Part shown: in pieces, positions 57,818 to 64,000 of the stretch | Layout of the letters: each line of letters starts with the position of its first letter | Position numbering within the stretch: position 1 is the stretch's first letter | Assembly: GCA_032250735.1 (NCBI GenBank) | Contig: JAVVEP010000017.1 | Location: forward strand, 1-64,000 | Reading direction: 5' to 3' | Origin: Gammaproteobacteria bacterium | Lineage (GTDB): Bacteria; Pseudomonadota; Gammaproteobacteria; SZUA-152 | Length of the DNA stretch: 64,000 nucleotides | Notes under the pieces: model-generated | Seen by the model: only the letters and a program-made list of their open reading frames with translations | Databases searched by the model: none | Told to the model about the DNA's origin: nothing | Program-made: the position numbers and the translations under genes

Positions 57818-59044
57818 TTAATGCGCTGCCCATTTCACCTGGGACAGGTCAATACCTTCTTTATACATGTCCCACAGCGGTGAGAGTGCGCGCAGTTTTT
57901 CGATCGCCTCACGGATATGCGTCACGGCGTAATCGATATCCGCCTCGGTGGTAAAACGCCCGATACTAAAACGGATCGAGCTATGCGCCAGCTCATCGTT
58001 ACGCCCCAACGCCCGCAATACGTAGGAGGGTTCGAGGCTCGCCGAGGTACAGGCCGAACCGGAAGAGACCGCCAGATCCTTGAGCGACATAATCAGCGAT
58101 TCACCTTCTACATAGTTGAAACTGATGTTTATAATATTCGGCACACTGTGGGCAAGATCTCCGTTGATATACACCTCTTCCAGATCCCTCACCCCATCCA
58201 GCAGGCGGTCACGCAGGACCCTGATGCGGGCGTTATCCTTCGCCATCTCTTCCTTTGCGATGCGAAAGGCTTCGCCCATGCCCACAATCTGGTGGGTCGC
58301 CAGGGTACCCGAACGCATACCTCGCTCATGCCCACCGCCGTGGGTTTGCGCCTCCAGGCGGATGCGCGGTTTGCGTCGCACATAGAGCGCACCCATGCCC
58401 TTGGGGCCGTATATCTTGTGCGCGGAAAATGACATCAAATCGACCTTCAGTGTGTCCAGATCGATATCCACCTTGCCGGCACTTTGCGCACCATCAACAT
58501 GAAAAACAATGCCTCTGGCGCGGGTCATCTCGCCGATGGCGGCGATGTCCTGAATCACGCCCAGCTCATTGTTCACGTGCATAATGGACACCAGGATGGT
58601 GTCATCACGCATGGCGGCTTCCAGTTTGGCCAGATCAATCAGCCCCGTCGGTTCGGGATCAAGATAGGTGACCTCAAAACCCTCGCGCTCGAGCTGGCGA
58701 CAGGTATCCAGCACCGCCTTGTGCTCGGTCTTGCAGGTGATGATGTGCTTGCCCTTTTGCTTGTAGAAATGCGCAGCGCCCTTGATGGCAAGATTGTCGG
58801 ATTCCGTCGCCCCCGAGGTCCAGATGATCTCCTTGGGATTGGCGTTGACCAGGGCCGCGACATTCTTACGCGCCTCTTCCACCGCCGCCTCGGCCGTCCA
58901 GCCATAGGCATGTGAACGTGACGCAGGATTACCGTATTCACCATCCGGCGCCAAAAACTGCATCATCTTTGCTGCGACACGGGGATCCACGGGAGTGGTC
59001 GCCGCGTAGTCCATGTAGATAGGTCGCTTATAACTACTTGTCAT
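57818..59044 (-). CDS. iscS: Cysteine desulfurase IscS
   Basis: The 408-residue PLP enzyme takes sulfur from cysteine for cluster and thio-tRNA synthesis. It has the PLP-Lys region [17 protein letters not shown] and the active Cys in [17 protein letters not shown]. The C-terminal end [21 protein letters not shown] is the one typical of ISC operons. It lies 76 bases downstream of a second desulfurase. Confidence 0.97.
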   Translation of the reverse strand: MTSSYKRPIYMDYAATTPVDPRVAAKMMQFLAPDGEYGNPASRSHAYGWTAEAAVEEARKNVAALVNANPKEIIWTSGATESDNLAIKGAAHFYKQKGKHIITCKTEHKAVLDTCRQLEREGFEVTYLDPEPTGLIDLAKLEAAMRDDTILVSIMHVNNELGVIQDIAAIGEMTRARGIVFHVDGAQSAGKVDIDLDTLKVDLMSFSAHKIYGPKGMGALYVRRKPRIRLEAQTHGGGHERGMRSGTLATHQIVGMGEAFRIAKEEMAKDNARIRVLRDRLLDGVRDLEEVYINGDLAHSVPNIINISFNYVEGESLIMSLKDLAVSSGSACTSASLEPSYVLRALGRNDELAHSSIRFSIGRFTTEADIDYAVTHIREAIEKLRALSPLWDMYKEGIDLSQVKWAAH

Positions 59045-59120
59045 TACCGATTACCTTTTCTGTATCAAGAGTAAGAAATTCAATTGCGGTTCATCGTTCA
59101 CGTCAGAGATCTGGTTCGCG

Positions 59121-60284
59121 TCAGGCACATGCAACGCTGGCGAAACGCTGCAGGGTCTGCAGCTGTTGTTTAAAGCCATCAACAAACTGATCGACCTCAT
59201 CGCGCCGTGTATCCTTGCCCATGCTGACGCGGATCGCCCCCCGCGCCAGTGCCGGATCGACCCCCATGGCCATCAACACATGGCTGGGCTCAACCTCGCC
59301 GGTACTGCAGGCAGAGCCGCTGGAGACCGCCAGACCCGCCTGATCGAGACTCATCAACAGCGTTTCGCCATCCACGCCCGGCAGGGCAAAAAAGCTGGTG
59401 TTCGGCAAGCGCTGCGCCTGCTGACCAAAAACACACAGCGCGGGCATCTCTGCCAGCAGGCGTTGTTCCAGGTGCTCACGCAAGCGCCGCATCTGTGAGG
59501 TCCGTGTCTCCAGGGCCGCCAGGGCCAGCTCCGCCGCCTTGCCGAAACCGACAATGGCCGCGACATTTTCGGTGCCGGCGCGCCGACCCTTTTCATGCCC
59601 GCCACCATGTAGCATCGGCTGCATATCCATCGCCTTATCGACGATCAGGGCGCCCGCGCCCTTGGGGCCATAAATCTTGTGCGCCGACAGGCTCATCAAC
59701 GACGCACCGAGCGCGGCTATATCCACCGGTATTTTGCCGATGGCCTGCACCGCATCCACCAGCACCGCGGCACCGGACTCGCGGGCCTGCCCAGAAACGC
59801 TCGCGACATCATGGATCACGCCGGTTTCATTGTTGGCGAGCATCACTGCCACCAGTCTGGCGGCACCCGGGGGCATCCCCGCGATGGCTGCGCGCATCGA
59901 TTCCAGGTCCAGCCGTCCCTGCGCATCAACCCCGACCGTCTCCAGCGACCAACCCTGTTGTTGCAACAGCCCGGCTGCTGCGCGTACCGAGTCATGCTCA
60001 ACGGCGCTGATGGCCAGGTGCCCCGGCGCTACCCGACCGGCAAGGCCCTTGATGGCCAAATTATTGGCCTCGGTGCCCCCGCTGGTAAATACCACCTGCG
60101 AGGGGTGCGCATTGACCAGAGTGGCTACCTGTTCCCGCGCCGTATCCATCGCGGCCCGCGCTGTTCGCCCTAACCGATAGCCACTGGATGGATTGCCAAA
60201 CTGCTCCCGTAGATAGGGCAGCATGACCTCCAGCACCCGCTCGTCGAGAGGAGTCGTGGCATTGTAATCGAGGTAGATGGACAT
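59121..60284 (-). CDS. Second cysteine desulfurase (NifS-like)
   Basis: The 387-residue PLP enzyme is a close relative of IscS, with [18 protein letters not shown] and the active Cys in VSSGSACSTGEVEPSHVL. It lacks the IscS C-terminal tail (…[15 protein letters not shown]…), so it resembles NifS-type enzymes more. It sits between iscR and iscS on the same strand. A tandem desulfurase pair is unusual in the ISC operon; it may be specialised for another acceptor or serve as spare capacity. Confidence 0.9.
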   Translation of the reverse strand: MSIYLDYNATTPLDERVLEVMLPYLREQFGNPSSGYRLGRTARAAMDTAREQVATLVNAHPSQVVFTSGGTEANNLAIKGLAGRVAPGHLAISAVEHDSVRAAAGLLQQQGWSLETVGVDAQGRLDLESMRAAIAGMPPGAARLVAVMLANNETGVIHDVASVSGQARESGAAVLVDAVQAIGKIPVDIAALGASLMSLSAHKIYGPKGAGALIVDKAMDMQPMLHGGGHEKGRRAGTENVAAIVGFGKAAELALAALETRTSQMRRLREHLEQRLLAEMPALCVFGQQAQRLPNTSFFALPGVDGETLLMSLDQAGLAVSSGSACSTGEVEPSHVLMAMGVDPALARGAIRVSMGKDTRRDEVDQFVDGFKQQLQTLQRFASVACA

Positions 60285-60375
60285 ACTTGCGCCTCTTTAA
60301 GCCCAGCGGTCGCGACAGGGGGACAGTCTCATCAGTCCACGAGCGATGCGCCCAGCGGACTGCCTGCCCGACCAA

Positions 60376-60900
60376 CTACATGCCGGTTGCAGTCTGTAAC
60401 TGCTCGGCCGACTCGGCCGATGTATCGCCTGCGGCCTGCTGGCCTTCCTGCTGTCTCCCAAGCACGTCCTTCTTCTGGCGCTCGGAGACCAGCTTTACGT
60501 GTTCTTCATCCACCAGACTGCCCAGGGAGATGCCATCCAGGAAGCCATGAATCTGCTCACTCAGCGAACACCATAGTTTGTGCGTCAAGCAGGCCTCGCC
60601 ATTCTGGCAATCGCCCTTTCCGCCACAGCGGGTCACCGACACCTTCTCGTCGACGGCCTCAATGACCTGCGCGACATTGATATCATCGGCCGTGCGACTC
60701 AGGCGATATCCACCACCCGGACCGCGCGCGCTCGACACCAGCCCCTGCTTGCGCAGACGCGAAAACAACTGTTCCAGATAGGAAAGGGATATACCCTGCC
60801 GCTGGGAGATATCCGCCAGAGTAATGGGCTTTTCCTGAGCATTCAGGGCCAGATCCAGCATGGCAGTTACAGCGTATCGACCTTTTGTTGTCAGTCTCAT
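60376..60900 (-). CDS. iscR: Fe-S-sensing repressor IscR
   Basis: The 174-residue Rrf2-family regulator carries a 2Fe-2S cluster through Cys92, Cys98, Cys104 and His107 ([16 protein letters not shown]), at the same residue numbers as in E. coli. The N-terminal helix-turn-helix reads [28 protein letters not shown]. It represses this operon when clusters are plentiful. A near-consensus IscR box over its promoter lies at 61103-61127. The transcript leader is about 190 bases. Confidence 0.97.
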   Translation of the reverse strand: MRLTTKGRYAVTAMLDLALNAQEKPITLADISQRQGISLSYLEQLFSRLRKQGLVSSARGPGGGYRLSRTADDINVAQVIEAVDEKVSVTRCGGKGDCQNGEACLTHKLWCSLSEQIHGFLDGISLGSLVDEEHVKLVSERQKKDVLGRQQEGQQAAGDTSAESAEQLQTATGM

Positions 60901-61102
60901 AATTTCACCTCAGTGGTAACAGAGTGCTGAGGCCAATGAATATCCCGACCGACAGCAACGTTAAGCTTACTAAAACCATGGGAATTTGGCGAACAATTAC
61001 CGAGATCACAAACGGATTGAAACCGGTAAGCATCGCACCCCTAGCAGACTGCCCGTGAACAATAACAGCCGAATTCCCGACTAAATTGATCTGCTATTAT
61101 CT
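60901..61102 (-). other. Long untranslated leader of iscR
   Basis: If transcription starts near 61089, about 190 bases precede the iscR ATG. I see no reading frame or recognised RNA family in them. They may hold a small-RNA target or be plain leader. Confidence 0.5.
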
Positions 61103-61127
61103 ATATCCGACAACTTTAGTCAAGAAA
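61096..61127 (-). promoter_or_regulatory. iscR promoter with IscR box
   Basis: Leftward, TTGACT (61118-61123) and GATAAT (61096-61101) are spaced by 16 bases. The 25-base stretch 61103-61127 matches the E. coli type 1 IscR box at about 20 of 25 positions, including the GACT and GTC cores. The box overlaps the -35, as needed for repression. Confidence 0.75.
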
Positions 61128-61201
61128 TAGTTTGCAGAAAGTTTTGCGGAACATTCAGGGGGACGTTACTGAGCAAGGTGGGTGGCGGAAGGCGCCCGTA
61201 A

Positions 61202-62086
61202 TTACTGGCCCTGCGGCTTATCCGGGGTTGAGTTCTTGGTACTCTCGCTACCGTCACCGCTACCGTCACCGTCACCGCCACCGCCACCGCCACCGTCATC
61301 GCCCTTGTCTATGGGCATGTCATTGGGCTGGTCGCTCGGGGTGATGCCGCAATTTCCGAGATCGGGGAGCTTCACATCGTTGAATTCCGCGTCCAGCCGT
61401 TTGATGGATTCGCACATGGAGGCCATTTTGGCATCCATCACATGCACGTGATCCAGCAGGCTATTGATGGCGTTGGCCACCGGATCCGGGGCATCGCTGG
61501 TGGCGCCGTAGGCATCGAAACCCAGTTTTTCGGCCGTGGCGGCGCGCTGTTGCTCAGCGAGGGAGTCCGGCTTGCTGGCCCGCACGACGCGACCCGGCAC
61601 ACCCACCACGGTGGCGCCGGCCGATACCCCCTTCACCACCACCGCATTGGAACCAATGCGCGCACCCTCCTCCAGCACAATGGGGCCGAGCACCTTGGCG
61701 CCGGCACCCACCACCACATTATTTTTCAGGGTGGGATGTCGTTTGCCCTTCTTCCAGCTTGTGCCGCCGAGGGTGACGCCGTGATACAGGGTGCAGTCGT
61801 CACCGATCTCCGCCGTCTCGCCGATCACCACCCCCATGCCGTGATCGATAAAAAACCGCCGGCCAATCCTGGCGCCGGGATGGATCTCGATGCCCGTCAA
61901 CCAGCGGCTCAGGGTCGAGACCACTCGCGCCAGCCAGCGCAGATCCAGATTCCACAAGACATGCGCAAAGCGGTGCAGCAATAACGCGTGCACACCCGGA
62001 TAGGTGGTGATCACCTCAAAGCTGGTGCGGGCCGCGGGGTCGCGGTCAAATACGCAGCGGATATCTTCTCGGATACGGTTGAACAT
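61202..62086 (-). CDS. cysE: Serine O-acetyltransferase with Gly/Asp tail
   Basis: The 294-residue enzyme makes O-acetylserine for cysteine synthesis. It has the left-handed beta-helix with [41 protein letters not shown] and lacks the long N-terminal domain of enteric CysE, as in the short bacterial SATs. The end (residues 265-294) is a low-complexity tail, mostly Gly and Asp, encoded by repeated CCGTCA/CCGCCA units. It sits next to iscR, as in many relatives: cysteine is the sulfur donor for IscS. Confidence 0.92.
   Translation of the reverse strand: MFNRIREDIRCVFDRDPAARTSFEVITTYPGVHALLLHRFAHVLWNLDLRWLARVVSTLSRWLTGIEIHPGARIGRRFFIDHGMGVVIGETAEIGDDCTLYHGVTLGGTSWKKGKRHPTLKNNVVVGAGAKVLGPIVLEEGARIGSNAVVVKGVSAGATVVGVPGRVVRASKPDSLAEQQRAATAEKLGFDAYGATSDAPDPVANAINSLLDHVHVMDAKMASMCESIKRLDAEFNDVKLPDLGNCGITPSDQPNDMPIDKGDDGGGGGGGDGDGSGDGSESTKNSTPDKPQGQ
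61248..61302. repeat. Hexamer repeat coding the CysE tail
   Basis: About nine units of CCGTCA, CCGCTA or CCGCCA follow one another. On the leftward strand they code for a Gly/Asp/Ser run near the C-terminus of CysE. Slippage could change the tail length between strains. Confidence 0.8.
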
Positions 62087-62148
62087 AGTGTCTCTATTTA
62101 TTGTCCGTTATTGCCCGCCACCAAACCGGCTGCGAAATCGCGTAGCGT

Positions 62149-62952
62149 CTATTTTGGGGCGCGCCGGTTGTTCTGCGCCGCCGTCAAAATGCCCCGTAAA
62201 ATATTCATCTCAACGATATTGGGGCGCGCACGATTAAATAAACGCCTCAGCCTGCGCATCATGATACGCGGATTTTGCGGGTCGAGAAATCCGACCTCCA
62301 CCAGGGTCTGCTCCAGGTGCTGATAAAAGCGCGCCATGTCCTCGGCAGGCGCCAGCGGCTCATCCCCGTCCAGCGGGACAGCCGTGAGCGACTCGGTGTG
62401 GGCAGACGTCGGCCCCGCTGCGGGCGGGGCCATGCCCGCCATGCGCAACTCATAACTCACCACCTGTACGGCCGCCGCCAGGTTGAGGGAACTGTACTGG
62501 GGATCGCTGGGAATGTGCACCAGATAATGGCAGCGACCCAGCTCGTCATTGGTCAGCCCCGAGTGCTCACGACCAAACAGGATGGCCACCTGCTGGCCCT
62601 CAACCGAACCCAGCTCGGCCACGATCTGCTCAGCGCACTGGCGAGGGTCCAGCAACGGCACACTCAGGTTCCGCAGCCGGGCGCTCGCCCCCACCACCAG
62701 GGTGCACCCTGCCAGTGCCTCGTCCAGGTCCGCGCACACCGTAGCCTGCGCCAGCACATCATCGGCACCGGAGGCCCGGGCGGTGGCGTCGGCGTGCGGA
62801 AACTGTTGGGGCGTAACCAGATACAGTCGACGCAGGCCCATGTTTTTCATCGCCCGCGCGGCGCCGCCGATATTGCCCGCATGACTGGTATCCACCAGTA
62901 CGATGCGCACCTGTTGCTGTATGCGGGTATCGATTTTTGCCGTCTCTAACAT
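62149..62952 (-). CDS. trmJ: tRNA/rRNA methyltransferase TrmJ
   Basis: The 267-residue SPOUT-fold enzyme 2'-O-methylates position 32 of tRNAs. It has VRIVLVDTSHAGNIGGAARAMKNMGL and ILFGREHSGLTNDELGRCHYLVHIPS at the SAM knot. ATG at 62952 was chosen; a longer frame adds 12 residues without support. It is upstream of cysE and divergent from suhB, the usual gammaproteobacterial arrangement. Confidence 0.94.
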   Translation of the reverse strand: MLETAKIDTRIQQQVRIVLVDTSHAGNIGGAARAMKNMGLRRLYLVTPQQFPHADATARASGADDVLAQATVCADLDEALAGCTLVVGASARLRNLSVPLLDPRQCAEQIVAELGSVEGQQVAILFGREHSGLTNDELGRCHYLVHIPSDPQYSSLNLAAAVQVVSYELRMAGMAPPAAGPTSAHTESLTAVPLDGDEPLAPAEDMARFYQHLEQTLVEVGFLDPQNPRIMMRRLRRLFNRARPNIVEMNILRGILTAAQNNRRAPK

Positions 62953-63151
62953 CGCGCACACCTTACTTGGCAAAATCCTGCGCGGCAACCTCGAAACGGT
63001 GGACCGGCATAGAAACCGCCCAGCGGCACAGACGGGGCTGTGAGTCGCAATTTCGGGGTAATTCTGCTAAAGTCGCGCGCCCGTTTAGGCTCAACTTACG
63101 TTTAACCTAAACCCAGTCCATCGACCGGCCATTACTGGAACCAAATACACC

Positions 63152-63961
63152 ATGCAACCCATCGTCAATATTGCTGTTCGCGCCGCCCGCCGCGCCGGAA
63201 ATCTCATCGCCAGCGCCGTGGAACAGGTCGATCGACTCGAAATCACCGAAAAGACCAGCAATGACTTTGTCACCCAGGTCGATCGCCAGGCGGAAGAGGC
63301 CATCATCGGCGTGATCCGCGAGGCCTATCCCGACCACTCCATCCTCGGCGAAGAGACCGGCGAGCTGCCGGGTAAAAAAGAGGGGGTGCACTATCAGTGG
63401 ATCATCGACCCGCTGGACGGCACCACCAACTTCCTGCACGGGTTTCCGCAGTTTGCGGTGTCGATCGGCATACGCTACAAGGGCCGTATGGAACACGCCG
63501 TCGTTTACGACCCCATGCGCCAGGAGCTGTTCAGCGCCTCCCGCGGTGACGGTGCACAGCTCAACGACCGCCGCCTGCGGGTGACCTCCCGCAAGGGTCT
63601 GGATGGCGCCCTGCTCGGCACCGGCTTTCCCTTCAAGCAACAGCAGCATCTGGACGCCTACCTGGGCACCTTCCGGGCCCTGTTCCCCATGACCGCAGGC
63701 ATCCGTCGCCCCGGTTCCGCCGCGCTGGACCTGGCCTATGTGGCCGCGGGTCGCCTGGACGGTTTCTGGGAAATCGGTCTCAACCCCTGGGACATGGCCG
63801 CTGGCGTACTACTGGTGCAGGAGGCCGGCGGATTGGTCAGCGACTTCGGTGGTGGCAATAACTATCTCGACACCGGCAACCTGGTGGCGGGCAATCCCAA
63901 GGTATTCAAGGCCATCCTGCAGGCGATCCGCCCCCACCTGACCCCCGAGCTCGCCAAGTAA
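63152..63961 (+). CDS. suhB: Inositol monophosphatase family protein SuhB
   Basis: The 269-residue phosphatase has the metal motifs GEETGE, IDPLDGTTNFLHGFP and WDMAAGVLLVQEAGG. SuhB hydrolyses inositol phosphates and also takes part in rRNA transcription antitermination in E. coli. It diverges from trmJ, as in many gammaproteobacteria. The gene is complete; a weak hairpin follows. Confidence 0.95.
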   Translation: MQPIVNIAVRAARRAGNLIASAVEQVDRLEITEKTSNDFVTQVDRQAEEAIIGVIREAYPDHSILGEETGELPGKKEGVHYQWIIDPLDGTTNFLHGFPQFAVSIGIRYKGRMEHAVVYDPMRQELFSASRGDGAQLNDRRLRVTSRKGLDGALLGTGFPFKQQQHLDAYLGTFRALFPMTAGIRRPGSAALDLAYVAAGRLDGFWEIGLNPWDMAAGVLLVQEAGGLVSDFGGGNNYLDTGNLVAGNPKVFKAILQAIRPHLTPELAK

Positions 63962-63975
63962 AGGCCATTGCCTGA

Positions 63976-63998
63976 GAGCCCTCACCGGCTCAAGTTTT
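63976..63998 (+). terminator. Possible terminator after suhB
   Basis: GAGCC-CTCACC-GGCTC is a 5-base stem followed by AAGTTTT. The stem is short, so the call is tentative, and the window ends just after it. Confidence 0.4.
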
Positions 63999-64000
63999 CC

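Overview
The window reads as chromosome of a free-living gammaproteobacterium outside the enteric group. Its gene orders are typical of that class: ndk-rlmN-pilW-rodZ-ispG-hisS-yfgM-bamB-der, iscR-iscS-iscU-iscA-hscB-hscA-fdx-iscX, rluB-scpB-scpA, and yciB-yciI-bolA. Squalene-type isoprenoid genes (hpnD, hpnE), a PEP-CTERM protein, a DsrE-like protein and several exported redox enzymes suggest an environmental lineage such as a Chromatiales-like or methanotroph-like organism. The genus cannot be fixed from the sequence. No rRNA, tRNA or CRISPR array was recognised.

Positions 1-5270 form a visibly A+T-rich accessory stretch. It holds an exported protein of unknown family, a MAPEG protein, an NTF2-like protein with a MarR repressor and two matching operators, and two toxin-antitoxin pairs (parDE and higBA). 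The parDE pair is bracketed by 37-bp inverted repeats, and higBA has a perfect palindromic operator. Positions 5278-13972 are G+C-rich and hold a class II aldolase/SDR fusion, hpnD-hpnE with an SDR that has lost catalytic residues, a diguanylate cyclase behind a sigma-54-type promoter, a degenerate M48-type membrane protein and a MagIII-like DNA glycosylase.

Positions 14000-30900 are housekeeping: rRNA modification, chromosome segregation, a TrpRS with an iron-sulfur motif, an M50 protease, yciO-rnm, yciB-yciI-bolA-ppi, a K+/H+ antiporter, ligA, def, csiV and purine salvage. Positions 30938-39000 concern the envelope and extracytoplasmic redox. They hold mscS, a PEP-CTERM protein behind a second sigma-54-type promoter, periplasmic methionine sulfoxide repair (exported MsrA, MsrQ, MsrP), and a TlpA / DUF4266 lipoprotein / DUF3570 / ApbE operon. 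The DUF3570 protein carries a sequence that looks like an ApbE flavinylation site, so the operon may make a flavinylated envelope redox system. Then follow gnd, zwf and an orphan FixJ-type regulator.

Positions 43320-62100 are the long leftward der...ndk and ISC blocks, including two tandem cysteine desulfurases, IscR with a near-consensus IscR box over its promoter, and cysE. Several ISC clients or Fe-S proteins (IspG, RlmN, Fdx, IscR) lie in the same stretch. Foldback (MITE-like) elements of at least four families sit in intergenic gaps at 32185, 43136, 46683, 53965 and 56082. The last two are the same family and bracket hscA; one lies 10 bases from its start codon and the other supplies its stop codon.
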